Source: Prevotellaceae bacterium
Lineage (GTDB): Bacteria > Bacteroidota > Bacteroidia > Bacteroidales > Bacteroidaceae
DNA: 40,461 nucleotides
NCBI GenBank assembly: GCA_022508665.1
Contig: JAFLUT010000008.1
Span: forward strand, 1-40,461
Direction: 5' to 3'
Below the pieces are notes generated by a model, which saw only the letters and a list, made by a program, of their open reading frames with translations, did no database searches and was not told the DNA's origin. The position numbers were made by a program, and so were the translations under genes. Position 1 is the first letter of the stretch. Each line of letters opens with the position of its first letter. Below are positions 15,522-25,900 of the stretch, piece after piece.

Positions 15522-17903
15522 ATGAATATGAAAAAAGTCTTGTTGTTTGCCGTGTGCTTTGCCATGATGTGCGGAGCGTCGGCACAAAAAGTGGAGTTCT
15601 TCACTCCGAGCATCGTGCATATCGTGAAGGACGCAGGAGAAGCGTCAGAGAAGAAGTCGGAGGTGGTCATCGCCATGCCCGAGAAAGTGAAAGTGGCTGA
15701 AAGTGAGGCTGATGGGGCTAAGACCTATAAGTCGTCGGCTTTGACTGTCACTGTGAAAGATGGTCGTGTGACTTTCGCCGACAATAAAGGTAATGTGTTG
15801 CTCAAGGAGGGCGAACATCGCTTCACGCCTATCAATGAAGGCATAGATGCTGGCTCATATAAAGTGAGACAGTGCTTTGCCATAGAAAAGGACGAGCCAA
15901 TCTATGGTCTCGGACTGTTGCAGAACGGCAAGATGTCGCAGCGTGGCGAACACAGAATGATGCAGCAGTCAAACCTCGACGACTACAGCCACTTCTGGCA
16001 GAGCATAAAGGGCTACGGTGTTTATTGGGACAACTACTCGCCCACGAAGATTGACGACAACGAGACATTGGAGTTGGAAAGCCAAGTGGGCAGCGGGGTA
16101 GACTACTATTTCATGTATGGCGGCGATGCCGACGGAGTGATTGCACAGATGCGTTGGCTGTCGGGCAAAGTGCCTATGCTTCCGCTGTGGACATACGGCT
16201 TCCATCAGAGTCGTGAGCGATACAAGAGCCAAAGGGAACTTCTTGAGGTGGTGAGGAAATACCGCGACCTCGGTGTGCCTTTCGACGGCATCATTCAGGA
16301 CTGGCAGTATTGGGGTTCTAACTACACATGGAACGCCATGGAGTTCATCAACGAAGACTTCGGACAGGCACAGCGTATGATTGACGAGGTGCATGAGAAG
16401 AACGCCCACATGAGCATCAGCATTTGGGCATCTTTCGGACCTCAGACGAAGCAGTATGCCGAGATGAAGGAGAAGGGCATGCTGCTGAGTTTCGAGACAT
16501 GGCCTCAGAGCGGACTGAGTTTCTGGCCTCCGAGAATGGACTATCCGAGCGGTGTGCGTGTATATGATGCCTACAATCCCGAGGCACGCGACATCTATTG
16601 GAACCATCTTTCTCGTCTGCACAAGATGGGCATTGATGCGTGGTGGATGGACTCTACCGACCCCGACCACCACAGTTATAAGGACAGCGACCTCGACGAA
16701 CGCACGGCAATGGGTTCGTATCGCAGCGTGAGAAACATTTTCCCGCTGAAGACTGTGGAGGGCGTGTATGACCATCAGCGTGCGGTAGATAGCACCAAGC
16801 GTGTCTTTATCCTTACTCGCAGTTACTTTGCAGGTCAGCAACGTACGGGAGCGAACACATGGAGCGGCGATATTGGCTCGTCGTGGGATAGTTTCCGCAA
16901 GCAAATACCTATCTGTCTGAACTACACGCTGACAGCCAACCCTCATGTGAACTGCGACATCGGCGGTTTCTTCGCAGGGGCATACAATACGCAAGGGGCA
17001 AACTCCGCAGTCCGCAATCCGCAGTATCAGGAACTCTATGTGCGTTGGATGCAGTTCGGAGCATTCATGCCGATGATGCGTAGCCACGGCACGGACGTAT
17101 ATCGCGAACTCTATTACTATGGCAAGCAGGGCGAGCCTGTGTATGAGGCGTTGGTGGATGCGGTGAAACTTCGCTATCGCTTCCTACCTTATATATATAG
17201 CACCTCATGGCAGGTGAGCAAGAACGACGACTCTTTCATGCGTGCCTTGTTCATGGACTTCAAGGACGACAAAGCGACATGGGACAACAACCGCGAGTAT
17301 ATGTTCGGCCGCAACGTGCTTGTATGCCCTGTGCTGAACCCTCTCTACACCACCGAGAAGGTAGTAAAGACCAACGAAATGACTGGTTGGGACAAGCAGG
17401 AGACACACGATGCCGCCACTGGTTATCCGCAGATGAACTGGCAAAACAACAAGCAATATGAAGTATATCTGCCAGCAGGTGCAGAGTGGTATGACTACTG
17501 GACAAACAAGAGATTGCAAGGCGGACAGACCCTCACAGCCGATGCTCCTCTGAGCCACTCGCCTCTCTACATCAAGGCAGGTTCAATCCTTCCTCTCGGT
17601 CCCGATGTGCAGTATGCCAATGAGAATAAGTTCGACAACCTCGACATCGTTGTCTATCCTGGCGCTGATGCAGAGTTCACTCTCTACGAGGACGAAGGAG
17701 ACAACTACAACTATGAAAAGGGCAAATACTCCACCATCCGTCTCACATGGAACGACAAGGCTAAGACGCTGACTATTGGCAAGCGTCAAGGCTCATTCGA
17801 CGGTATGGCTCAGCAGCGCACTTTCCATGTGAAGGTCGTAGGCGGAACAGAAAAGACTGTTTCGTATGGTGGAAAGTCAATCGTGCTTAATCAAGGGAAG
17901 TAA
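15522..17903 (+). CDS. Secreted GH31 family alpha-glycosidase
   Basis: A 793-residue exported glycoside hydrolase. The signal peptide is at about residues 1-22 (CGASAQ); a second ATG two codons in is an equally good start. An N-terminal galactose-mutarotase-like beta domain (to about 200) precedes the GH31 barrel. The nucleophile is Asp377 in WWMDSTDPD, and the acid/base is Asp450 in TWSGDIGSSWDSF. FEHRYYAGQQR-like residues are represented by RSYFAGQQRTGANTW. A C-terminal DUF5110-type beta domain (about 690-790, LYEDEGDNYNYEKG) completes it. GH31 enzymes act on alpha-glucosides, alpha-xylosides or alpha-galactosides. The sequence resembles Bacteroidetes enzymes annotated as alpha-glucosidase or alpha-xylosidase; I cannot separate these. 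Confidence 0.92.
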   Translation: MNMKKVLLFAVCFAMMCGASAQKVEFFTPSIVHIVKDAGEASEKKSEVVIAMPEKVKVAESEADGAKTYKSSALTVTVKDGRVTFADNKGNVLLKEGEHRFTPINEGIDAGSYKVRQCFAIEKDEPIYGLGLLQNGKMSQRGEHRMMQQSNLDDYSHFWQSIKGYGVYWDNYSPTKIDDNETLELESQVGSGVDYYFMYGGDADGVIAQMRWLSGKVPMLPLWTYGFHQSRERYKSQRELLEVVRKYRDLGVPFDGIIQDWQYWGSNYTWNAMEFINEDFGQAQRMIDEVHEKNAHMSISIWASFGPQTKQYAEMKEKGMLLSFETWPQSGLSFWPPRMDYPSGVRVYDAYNPEARDIYWNHLSRLHKMGIDAWWMDSTDPDHHSYKDSDLDERTAMGSYRSVRNIFPLKTVEGVYDHQRAVDSTKRVFILTRSYFAGQQRTGANTWSGDIGSSWDSFRKQIPICLNYTLTANPHVNCDIGGFFAGAYNTQGANSAVRNPQYQELYVRWMQFGAFMPMMRSHGTDVYRELYYYGKQGEPVYEALVDAVKLRYRFLPYIYSTSWQVSKNDDSFMRALFMDFKDDKATWDNNREYMFGRNVLVCPVLNPLYTTEKVVKTNEMTGWDKQETHDAATGYPQMNWQNNKQYEVYLPAGAEWYDYWTNKRLQGGQTLTADAPLSHSPLYIKAGSILPLGPDVQYANENKFDNLDIVVYPGADAEFTLYEDEGDNYNYEKGKYSTIRLTWNDKAKTLTIGKRQGSFDGMAQQRTFHVKVVGGTEKTVSYGGKSIVLNQGK

Positions 17904-17981
17904 AAGGTGGCTTTCATAACATTTTTATATGTCATCTAAATGTTTTTCACTAAAATATGATGTGGTTTGTTATAAAAGCAG

Positions 17982-17989
17982 TACCTTTG
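17982..17989 (+). promoter_or_regulatory. Candidate -7 box of the leu operon
   Basis: TACCTTTG, an exact TAnnTTTG match, 18 bp before the leader-peptide ATG at 18008. A TTTG lies only 12 bp upstream, so the -33 element is uncertain. The position puts transcription start just ahead of the leader ORF, as attenuation needs. Confidence 0.6.
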
Positions 17990-18007
17990 TAGCGAATTTA
18001 AGAGATT

Positions 18008-18103
18008 ATGGCATCATTTGGTAACATAGCACAACTAATCCTTCTTTCTCTACGACTTAGTGAGCCGTGGGTGAGAAAGGCGTGTGTGTACCAGTGTGCA
18101 TAG
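18008..18103 (+). CDS. Leucine-rich leader peptide of the leu operon
   Basis: A 31-codon ORF with ATG at 18008 and TAG at 18101. Residues 10-17 read LILLSLRL, five leucines in eight codons (CTA, CTT, CTT, CTA, CTT) with no leucine elsewhere. It lies between the -7 box and a terminator that precedes leuA. Ribosome stalling on these codons when charged tRNA-Leu is short would cover the RNA segment at 18044-18050 and free the segment at 18071-18080. Product probably has no function of its own. Too short for ordinary gene calling. Recognised from composition and context, not homology. Confidence 0.82.
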   Translation: MASFGNIAQLILLSLRLSEPWVRKACVYQCA

Positions 18104-18158
18104 CGATACAGAGACAATGTTTAACCTTTCTCACGACTGTGGGGAAGGTTTGTTTTTG
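18044..18158 (+). promoter_or_regulatory. Transcription attenuator (antiterminator/terminator switch) of leuACD
   Basis: Three mutually exclusive pairings can be read. Segment 1 (CTTTCTC, 18044-18050) pairs with GAGAAAG (18073-18079). Segment 2 (GTGAGAAAGG, 18071-18080) is the exact complement of segment 3 (CCTTTCTCAC, 18125-18134), the antiterminator. Segment 3 also pairs with segment 4 (18139-18150) to form the terminator. Segment 1 lies inside the Leu codons of the leader peptide. Stalling would block 1:2, allow 2:3 and let transcription reach leuA; free translation would allow 1:2 and 3:4 and stop it. Confidence 0.82.
18123..18158 (+). terminator. Intrinsic terminator within the leu leader
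   Basis: AACCTTTCTCAC (18123-18134), loop GACT, GTGGGGAAGGTT (18139-18150): a 12-bp stem with two G-U pairs, followed by TGTTTTTG. It lies 53 bp before leuA, so it must be conditional. Confidence 0.85.
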
Positions 18159-18210
18159 TATAGAATGGCATACGCCTCATAGTCTTGAGATATAAAATTT
18201 ACAAACATAT

Positions 18211-19710
18211 ATGGCAGACAGATTATTTATTTTTGACACAACGCTCCGCGACGGCGAACAAGTGCCGGGATGTCAACTCAACACGGTTGAGAAGATACAG
18301 GTGGCGAAGCAGTTGGAAGCATTGGGCGTTGATGTCATTGAGGCGGGTTTCCCCATTTCCAGCCCGGGCGATTTCAACAGTGTGGTTGAGATTTCTAAGG
18401 CTGTGACGTGGCCTACCATTTGTGCATTGACCCGTGCGGTGCAGAAAGACATTGATGTGGCGGCAGAAGCATTGCAGTATGCCAAGCACAAGCGAATACA
18501 CACGGGCATTGGCACATCGCCTTCGCACATCAAGTTCAAGTTCAACTCCACTCCCGAAGAAATAATAGAGCGTGCTGTGGCTGCGGTGAAATATGCCAAG
18601 AAGTATGTGGAGGATGTGGAGTTCTATGCCGAAGATGCTGGTCGCACGGACAACGAGTATCTTGCCCGTGTGATAGATGCCGTTACGAAGGCTGGTGCTA
18701 CGGTGTGCAACATCCCCGACACGACAGGTTTCCGTGTGCCAAACGAGTATCAGGAGAAAATCAAGTATCTCTACGAACACGTCGATGCGTTTGCGGCAGG
18801 GAAATCAATCCTCTCCACCCATTGCCACAACGACCTCGGCATGGCGACAGCCAACACCGTGGCAGGTGTGCTGGGCGGTGCAAGACAGGTGGAGGTGACT
18901 ATCAACGGTATTGGCGAGCGTGCAGGAAACACGTCTCTTGAAGAGGTGGCAATGATATTCAAGACTCATCCCGACCTCGGCATTGAGACGAACATCAACA
19001 CCACGAAGATTTATCCGACGAGCCGCATGGTGTCGAGCCTTATGAATATGCCTGTGCAGCCAAACAAGGCGATTGTGGGCAAGAACGCCTTTGCACATTC
19101 GAGCGGCATACATCAGGATGGTGTGCTGAAGAACGCTTCCACCTACGAAATTATGGATCCGAAGGATGTGGGTATCGACGACAACGCTATCGTCTTGACC
19201 GCTCGTTCTGGTCGTGCGGCATTGAAGCACCGTCTGCATGTGAATGGCGTGGATATTGATGGCGAGAAGTTAGACAAGATATATGAGGAGTTCCTCAAAC
19301 TGGCGGACAAGAAGAAGGAAGTGACCGACGACGATGTGCTTGTATTGGCAGGTGCAGAACGCTCGGAAACTAATAACGTGAAACTCGACTACTTGCAGGT
19401 GACTACAGGCAAGGGCGTTCGTTCCGTTGCAAGCATCGGTCTTCAGATTGCCAACGAACACTTCGAGGCTGCGGCATCGGGCAACGGCCCTGTGGATGCT
19501 TCCATCAATGCTTTGAAGACAATCATAAACCGTAAGATGACCCTCAAAGAGTTTACCATTCAGGCAATCTCTAAAGGTTCTGACGACCTCGGAAAAGTCC
19601 ACATGCAGGTGGAGTACAACGGTCATCTCTACTACGGTTTCGGAGCAAACACTGACATTGTGACTGCATCTGTTGAGGCTTACATCGACTGTATCAATAA
19701 GTTTAGATAA
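18211..19710 (+). CDS. leuA: 2-isopropylmalate synthase
   Basis: A 499-residue enzyme that condenses acetyl-CoA with 2-oxoisovalerate, the first committed step of leucine synthesis. The HMGL-like TIM barrel begins with the signature [15 protein letters not shown], and the metal site is [14 protein letters not shown] (near residue 200). [13 protein letters not shown] follows in the subdomain. The C-terminal leucine-binding regulatory domain (about 385-499) is intact, so feedback inhibition by leucine is likely. It is placed under the leader attenuator and followed 80 bp later by leuC. Confidence 0.96.
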   Translation: MADRLFIFDTTLRDGEQVPGCQLNTVEKIQVAKQLEALGVDVIEAGFPISSPGDFNSVVEISKAVTWPTICALTRAVQKDIDVAAEALQYAKHKRIHTGIGTSPSHIKFKFNSTPEEIIERAVAAVKYAKKYVEDVEFYAEDAGRTDNEYLARVIDAVTKAGATVCNIPDTTGFRVPNEYQEKIKYLYEHVDAFAAGKSILSTHCHNDLGMATANTVAGVLGGARQVEVTINGIGERAGNTSLEEVAMIFKTHPDLGIETNINTTKIYPTSRMVSSLMNMPVQPNKAIVGKNAFAHSSGIHQDGVLKNASTYEIMDPKDVGIDDNAIVLTARSGRAALKHRLHVNGVDIDGEKLDKIYEEFLKLADKKKEVTDDDVLVLAGAERSETNNVKLDYLQVTTGKGVRSVASIGLQIANEHFEAAASGNGPVDASINALKTIINRKMTLKEFTIQAISKGSDDLGKVHMQVEYNGHLYYGFGANTDIVTASVEAYIDCINKFR

Positions 19711-19715
19711 ATATA

Positions 19716-19742
19716 GGTTAGAGGTTATGGGTTAGAGGTTAT
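19716..19742. repeat. Two 13-bp direct repeats between leuA and leuC
   Basis: GGTTAGAGGTTAT occurs at 19716-19728 and 19730-19742. It is followed by the C/T-rich pair CGCCTCTCAC and CGCCTCTTAC (from 19749). Purine-rich and pyrimidine-rich halves could pair loosely in RNA. No function is evident. Confidence 0.6.
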
Positions 19743-19790
19743 TTTATCGCCTCTCACCTTTCGCCTCTTACTTCTAAAACCTTTTAATTT

Positions 19791-21182
19791 ATGGGTAAGA
19801 CATTATTCGATAAAATTTGGGACGCACACGTTGTTCAGAACGTGGAAGACGGCCCTACACAACTGTACATCGACCGCCTGTATGCTCACGAAGTGACAAG
19901 TCCGCAGGCTTTCGACACACTGAGAGACAAGAAGATAAAGGTGTTCCGCCCCGACCACGTTGTGGCGATGCCCGACCACAACACCCCTTCCGACCAGCAG
20001 GAGGTCATCCACGACCCTGTTGGCAGAAAGCAGGTCGAGACACTCGCTGCCAACTGTGCCGAGTTTGGCATAAAGCACTTCGCAATGGGTACGAAAGACA
20101 ACGGCATCATCCATGTCGTTGGCCCTGAAAAAGCCCTCTCGTTGCCCGGTATGACTATCGTTTGCGGCGACTCCCACACCTCTACTCACGGTGCAGTAGG
20201 TGCTATCGCAATGGGCATCGGCACAAGCGAGGTGGCACAGGTGTTGGCTTCTCAGTGCATCCTTCAGAGCAAGCCAAAGACTATGAGAATAAACATTGAA
20301 GGCGAACTTCCCAAAGGCACAACGGCTAAGGATGTGGCACTCTACATCATGGCTCAGATGACCACTTCTGGAGCAACGGGATATGCCGTTGAATACGCAG
20401 GTTCGGCAGTACGCAACATGAGTATGGAGGGTCGTCTGACACTCTCCAACCTTTCTATAGAGATGGGTTCTCGTGCGGGTCTGATTGCTCCAGACGAGAC
20501 AACATTCGCCTACCTCAAAGGCCGCGAATATGCCCCCAAAGGTGCTGACTGGGACAAGGCGGTGGAGGAGTGGAAACAACTCTATTCCGACGAAGATGCC
20601 GTGTTCGACAAAGAGGTGACTTACCGTGCTGAGGACATCGCTCCACGTATTACATACGGCACAAATCCGGGGGCGGGCATTGCCATCGATGAGGCTATCC
20701 CTACACTCGAAAGCATCCCCGAAGCAGACAGAGGACAGTTCCTCAGTATGCTTGAATATATGCAATTCCAGCCCGGACAGAAACTCGAAGGTGTGCCTGT
20801 TGATTATGTCTTCCTCGGCGCTTGCACCAACGGCCGCATTGAAGATTTCCGTGCCTTCGCCTCTGTAGTGAAAGGCAAGAAGAAAGCCGACAACGTGGTG
20901 GCATGGCTCGTTCCGGGCTCATGGCTTGTTCGTCAGCAAATCATTGACGAAGGCATCGACAAGATATTGGAAGAAGCGGGCTTCGAACTGCGACTCCCTT
21001 CATGCTCATCGTGTCTTGCGATGAACCCCGACAAAGTGCCTGCCGGCAAACTGTCAATATCTACAAGCAACCGCAACTTCGTAGGTCGTCAAGGACCGGG
21101 GGCACGCACCATCCTTGCCAGCCCCCTCGTAGTGGCTGCATCGGCAATCACAGGAGTAGTAACAGACCCAAGAAAATTGTAA
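19791..21182 (+). CDS. leuC: 3-isopropylmalate dehydratase, large subunit
   Basis: A 463-residue aconitase-family subunit that with LeuD isomerises 2- to 3-isopropylmalate. It is a normal length. Signatures are [35 protein letters not shown], and the [4Fe-4S] ligands in [14 protein letters not shown] and [14 protein letters not shown] (three cysteines of the cluster: one in the first motif, two in the second). The leuD start follows 4 bp after the stop, so translation is probably coupled. Confidence 0.97.
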   Translation: MGKTLFDKIWDAHVVQNVEDGPTQLYIDRLYAHEVTSPQAFDTLRDKKIKVFRPDHVVAMPDHNTPSDQQEVIHDPVGRKQVETLAANCAEFGIKHFAMGTKDNGIIHVVGPEKALSLPGMTIVCGDSHTSTHGAVGAIAMGIGTSEVAQVLASQCILQSKPKTMRINIEGELPKGTTAKDVALYIMAQMTTSGATGYAVEYAGSAVRNMSMEGRLTLSNLSIEMGSRAGLIAPDETTFAYLKGREYAPKGADWDKAVEEWKQLYSDEDAVFDKEVTYRAEDIAPRITYGTNPGAGIAIDEAIPTLESIPEADRGQFLSMLEYMQFQPGQKLEGVPVDYVFLGACTNGRIEDFRAFASVVKGKKKADNVVAWLVPGSWLVRQQIIDEGIDKILEEAGFELRLPSCSSCLAMNPDKVPAGKLSISTSNRNFVGRQGPGARTILASPLVVAASAITGVVTDPRKL

Positions 21183-21186
21183 GACT

Positions 21187-21801
21187 ATGGCAAAAGAAAA
21201 ATTCGACATCATACAGTCAACTTGCATCCCCATCGAGATTGACAATTGCAACACCGACCTCATCATCCCTGCCCGCTATTTGGCAAGCACCACTCGCGAC
21301 CCCCAGTTCTTCGGCGATGCCTTCATGCACGACCTCCGTTTCGATGCTGACGGCAAGCCCGTGGCAGACTTCGTTATGAACAAGGCAGAGTATTCTGAAG
21401 CACCTCGCAAAGGAGTACACGAAATCATCGTAGGCGGTCAAAACTGGGGTTCTGGCTCAAGTCGCGAACATGCCGCATGGGCAATCGCTGGCTACGGAGT
21501 GCGTGTGGTCATATCCAGTTCCTTCGCTGACATCCACCGCAACAACCTTCTCAACTGCTTCGTTCTCCCCGTCATCGTCAGCAAGAAGTTTCAGCAGGAA
21601 CTCTTCGAGAGCATTGCAGCCAATCCTCAGACAGAGGTCAAGGTAGATGTTCCAAATCAGACCGTCACCAACCTCGCCACAGGGCATTCCGAGCATTTCG
21701 ACATCAACTCCTACAAGAAATACTGCCTCATGAATGCCTACGACGACATCGACTTCCTCCTATCAAACAAAGAGAAGATAGAGGCATACGAGGAGAAATA
21801 A
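21187..21801 (+). CDS. leuD: 3-isopropylmalate dehydratase, small subunit
   Basis: A 204-residue swivelling-domain partner of LeuC, normal length. Signatures are the N-terminal DNCNTDLIIPARYL and the GQNWGSGSSREHAAWAIAGYGVRVV substrate loop, read in two parts around the Ser-Arg-Glu-His core. It is the last gene of the operon: a perfect 17-bp terminator follows 31 bp after the stop. leuB (3-isopropylmalate dehydrogenase), often next in Bacteroidetes, is absent here. Confidence 0.97.
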   Translation: MAKEKFDIIQSTCIPIEIDNCNTDLIIPARYLASTTRDPQFFGDAFMHDLRFDADGKPVADFVMNKAEYSEAPRKGVHEIIVGGQNWGSGSSREHAAWAIAGYGVRVVISSSFADIHRNNLLNCFVLPVIVSKKFQQELFESIAANPQTEVKVDVPNQTVTNLATGHSEHFDINSYKKYCLMNAYDDIDFLLSNKEKIEAYEEK

Positions 21802-21832
21802 GATAGTGTAAATAAAATTCATACATTATTAT

Positions 21833-21874
21833 AAAATAAGGCTACTGATGTGATGAAATCAGTAGCCTTATTTT
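21833..21874. terminator. Bidirectional intrinsic terminator between leuD and the AraC gene
   Basis: A perfect 17-bp stem (21833-21849 and 21858-21874; core AAGGCTACTGAT) with an 8-nt loop. A-tracts on the left and T-tracts on the right let it end both the leu transcript and the convergent AraC-gene transcript. Confidence 0.92.
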
Positions 21875-21895
21875 TATCCATTCAAATTTATTGAA

Positions 21896-22753
21896 TTATC
21901 TCATCGTTTCCCTATATTCCTGTGGCGTCTTCCCCGTTATCTTCTTGAACAGACGAATGAAATAGGAGTGGTCGCTGAAGCCCAATGTGTAGGCAAGTTC
22001 TTTGATAGAGATATTTTCAGTAAGCAGATACAGTTCGGCTTTCTCGATTTTTTTGCGGTTGATGTATTGCAAAGGAGATATATTCAAATAGCGTTTGAAT
22101 AGACGTATGAGATAAGGCTTGGTGACATTGGCAACATCTGCCAAATCATCAATATCAATGTCGTCGTAGATGTTCTTGTGGATATATTTTAGAGCATTTC
22201 CCACTCTTTCATCCTTTGTCCACATTTTGAGTTTTGCCTCAGCCATAAACCGTGAGAAGAGGATGAGAATACAGCCACGTAGCCACATCTTCTGATAGAT
22301 AGGCATATCGCTATATCTCTTTGCGTAGTCGGTAAATTTTGTCGTGTTATCGTATGATTTAGGGTCGTAGTTGAGTAGTTGAGCGTCGGGATATTCTCGA
22401 CACATGGCGGCAAACAATTGCTCATCGCCTTCTTGTGCAGTCACTTCTGTAGGAAAATCGTAGAGTTCAAACACGTTGGTCTCTTTCTTGAAGCCTTCAT
22501 AAACGTGCAGATAGTAGTGGACAAACCTGCCGTGGCATTCGTAACTGTGCATCGTGTATGCAGGTATTATGTACAGATGCCCCGGTGTTAGTGTATATAT
22601 TCTGTCTGGCAGATGTAGTCGTGCTTCTCCCTCAGTCACACAGTATATGCGTGTGAATGGTGAACTGACCTGTTGCCAGTTCCAGTTTCCGTCCATTATT
22701 CCCAAACCAACATTCAGCATTATGGTGTTGAGTGATTCTATTGGCATTTCCAT
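21896..22753 (-). CDS. AraC family transcriptional regulator
   Basis: A 285-residue regulator. Residues 25-110 form a cupin-like ligand-sensing barrel (GHLYIIPAYTMHSYECHG). The C-terminal 100 residues carry two helix-turn-helix motifs: DIDDLADVANVTKPYLIRLFKRYLN-type helix pair near 195-220, and the AraC signature ISIKELAYTLGFSDHSYFIRLFKK near 250-272, ending GKTPQEYRE. The gene is divergent from the GH29 fucosidase gene with 164 bp between, so it is likely a local sugar-responsive activator of that gene. The ligand is unknown. Confidence 0.92.
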   Translation of the reverse strand: MEMPIESLNTIMLNVGLGIMDGNWNWQQVSSPFTRIYCVTEGEARLHLPDRIYTLTPGHLYIIPAYTMHSYECHGRFVHYYLHVYEGFKKETNVFELYDFPTEVTAQEGDEQLFAAMCREYPDAQLLNYDPKSYDNTTKFTDYAKRYSDMPIYQKMWLRGCILILFSRFMAEAKLKMWTKDERVGNALKYIHKNIYDDIDIDDLADVANVTKPYLIRLFKRYLNISPLQYINRKKIEKAELYLLTENISIKELAYTLGFSDHSYFIRLFKKITGKTPQEYRETMR

Positions 22754-22780
22754 AACTCAATATGTATGTTAATATAGTGA

Positions 22781-22812
22781 CAAAGGTAGTGAATATAAAG
22801 GGATAAAACAAA
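22781..22812 (-). promoter_or_regulatory. Promoter of the AraC gene
   Basis: On the minus strand: TTTG (22812-22809), 20 bp, TACCTTTG (22788-22781), then 27 bp to the start codon. Good match to the Bacteroidetes consensus. Confidence 0.7.
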
Positions 22813-22874
22813 GAAAAGCGCATTTTGTCCTATTCTTGTATCATAATGTGAAATTAAGGTAATAGTTTTTGGCT

Positions 22875-22882
22875 TACCTTTG
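22875..22882 (+). promoter_or_regulatory. Candidate -7 box of the GH29 gene
   Basis: TACCTTTG, 35 bp before the ATG at 22918. No good -33 TTTG is present, which would fit a promoter that depends on an activator such as the divergent AraC protein. Confidence 0.55.
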
Positions 22883-22917
22883 CCACATAGAAATGATAAC
22901 CTAAAAAACTATTAACT

Positions 22918-25900
22918 ATGAACAAAAAGTTTTTGTTAGCAGCATTGGCTGCAATGACCCTTTCTGTCCACGCACAGAAGACTGATGTAGAGGTGCAGAC
23001 AGGGCAGTACTTACCCGATTGGGAGTCGCTCAGTGCGTGGGAATGCCCCGAGTGGTTCAAAGACGCTAAATTTGGAATTTGGGCTCATTGGGGACCTCAG
23101 TGTCATGCCGAGGCAGGAGACTGGTACGCACGTTTCATGTACTATAATGGCACGAGTGCTAACACGTGGCACAAAAGCCATTTTGGTGACCCCTCAGTGT
23201 TCGGCTTGAAAGAACTATGCAACGACTGGAAAGCACAGAACTGGAATCCCGAGGCATTGGTCAACCTGTACAAGAGCGTTGGCGCACGTTACTTTATGGC
23301 GCTTGGCAATCACCACGACAATTTCGACCTCTGGAACAGCCCTTACCAAGAGTGGAACTCCGTGAATATCGGTCCAAAGAAAGACATCATCAAGGGATGG
23401 AGCGATGCCTGCAAAAAGGCAGGGCTGCCACTTGGAGTGAGCATCCATGCCAGCCACGCATGGACTTGGCTCGAGCCATCTCAGTCGTATGACGGCAATC
23501 TGACCAAAGAGGATGGCATAGGCAAATGGTGGGAAGGTTACGACCCGCAGGAACTTTATGCGCAGAAGCATGCTCACAGCACAGGTTGGACTAATTCGGG
23601 AACAATACACAGCCAATGGGACTGGGGCAATGGTGCAAGCCTCCCTTCTGCCGAATACAAGCAGAAGTTCCAAAATCGTGTGTTGGAGATGATAAACGAT
23701 TATGCTCCCGACATGATTTACTTCGACGACACAGCCATGCCTTTCTATGGATGTGACGACGAGATTGGCAAGAACATCCTCGCACATTATTATAATAATA
23801 GCGCTGCGAAGCACGACGGCAAGCAACAGGTCATTGCTACAGGAAAGCAGTTGACAACCGACCAGAAGGACTATATGATGTGGGATGTAGAACGAGGCAT
23901 TCCCGACAGGATGCAAGAGCAATACTGGCAGACCTGCACCTGCATTGGCGACTAGCACTACAATCAGAATACCTACAACAAAAATTCCTACAAGAGCGGT
24001 GCTACCGTTGTGCGAATGCTCGTAGATGTCATTTCAAAAAACGGCAACCTGCTGCTCTCCATTCCAGTGAAAAGCGATGGTACAATTGACGATAAGGAAG
24101 AGGCTATCCTCGCCGACATCAAGGCATGGATGGACATCAACAGCGAGTCGGTGTATGGCACTCGCACATGGAAGACATTTGGTGAAGGTCCATTGGCAGA
24201 TGCAGACAATCCGATGAACAACCAAGGTTTCAATGAGGGACTTAGTTACTCATCCCAAGATGTGCGTTATGTACAGAAAGACGGCACGGTTTATGCCACC
24301 ATTATGGCGTGGCCATCCGCAGGGCAATTCTCTTTCAGCAGTTTCTCGCTTGCATCGCCATATTATAGTGGTAAAGTGACTGCTGTTAAGTTGCTCGGCT
24401 ATGGTGAAGTTGAGTTTACACAGGGTCTTGAAGGTCTGACAGTAACTATACCTTCCACTCACCCTAATGAGATTGCTCCTGTTTTCGCTATCACTGCCGA
24501 AGAGGCAACCCTTTCGGCATATGAGACTTTGCAGGAGTTGATTTCTTCTCTTGAAACGTATGTTGTAGCAATGAATAAAGAAGCCAGTTACATCAATACT
24601 GGCAAACCTAACACTCTGTATATGGCAACTCTCCAAACAGCCATTGACGAGGCAAAACAAGTGGCGGAAAATGCGTCAGATGTAGACATAGCCGCAGCGC
24701 ATGAAAAACTGGCGAAGGCATACAGCGACTTCAAGCAGGACGGCTACAACAAAGGCGGCCTCTTTGACGGTGCTTACGAGTCAGATGTAACGGTAGAATA
24801 TCTGGTAGAGGCGTCGGGCTTCACACGCTCAGCAGGTGGCAACAGCCGTTTCGGCGCACCTAAGAACTGGACGGTGGAGAACTTCAACATCCCCAACGGA
24901 GGTGACGGAACAAAGGCAGGTTTGGACAAGTATTCGGGCAAGGACGCCCTGATGCTCGGCGTGTGGAACGACCGAGGCAGCAACACCAGCGGCGACTTGA
25001 CCAACGCTCGCATCTACCGCAAGGTACATCTTTCAGAAGGTTCGTACTATTTCGGAGCAGGTTACAATACTCGCTATGGCATTGGTGCGACTGCGTATAT
25101 GTTTGCTTCAACCGACCTTTGCAACACCTCCGACATTCCTGCCAAGTCCATTGCCTACTATCCTATAGCAAGTGCCACCGAAGACCTTCAACTGTGCGGA
25201 TTATGGTTCAATGTGAAGGAAGAGCAAGATGTGTATCTCGGTTTTCAGGTAGATTTGGCCAATGGCTCTGCCACACAGGAGTTCCGTGCCGAGAAAGTGG
25301 CACTCTATCGCCTTGCCGATGTCAACGAGTCTGCCCTCCGAACCCTCGTGTCCGACATTGACAAGCAACTGAAGGGTATGAAAGTTAACGACAACACAGG
25401 ATACTATAACCGTGAGGCATGGGCAGCGATGCGCGCCACCGTTGACAACGTGCTTGAACAACTCAATGGAATGTCAGCCGATGACTCAGAGAATACCTAT
25501 TACGCTCTGACCAAACAGTGGGAAGATTATCTTGCCAACGCAAAGAACAAAGGAGGGCTGGTCGATGTTGACGGCAGTCAAGACATCACTATCGAAGCAT
25601 TGAAAGAGAACAAAAATTTCAGTCGTGCTAACACAAGCGTGAAGACACGTTTTGCCACTCCCCTTTATTGGACAGTGGAGAACTTCAACATCCCCAACGG
25701 TAGTGACGGAGTGAAGAATGGGCTTGACAAATATGAAGGTACAGATGCCTTAATGCTCGGTGTATGGAATGACAGAGGGAATAACACAAATGGAGATTTG
25801 AAAAACGCTCGCATCTACCAGAAAGTGACGTTGGAAGCAGGTCGCTACTTCTGGGGTGCATCATTCAACGCACTCTACCAACTCAATCAGGCATACATCT

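Noticed and set aside
15969-17087. 372-codon minus-strand ORF opposite the GH31 gene
   Set aside because: Antisense of the catalytic barrel; His- and Cys-rich, without recognisable motifs.
18001-18210. Leucine-sensing riboswitch or T-box
   Set aside because: No T-box sequence or specifier-loop structure is seen; the Leu codon run and nested complements fit ribosome-mediated attenuation.
23953-23955. Genome-wide recoding of TAG as a sense codon, as in some gut phages
   Set aside because: relA, the cupin/CMD gene, radA and the fucosidase gene itself end with TAG at natural protein ends, so TAG is a normal stop here.
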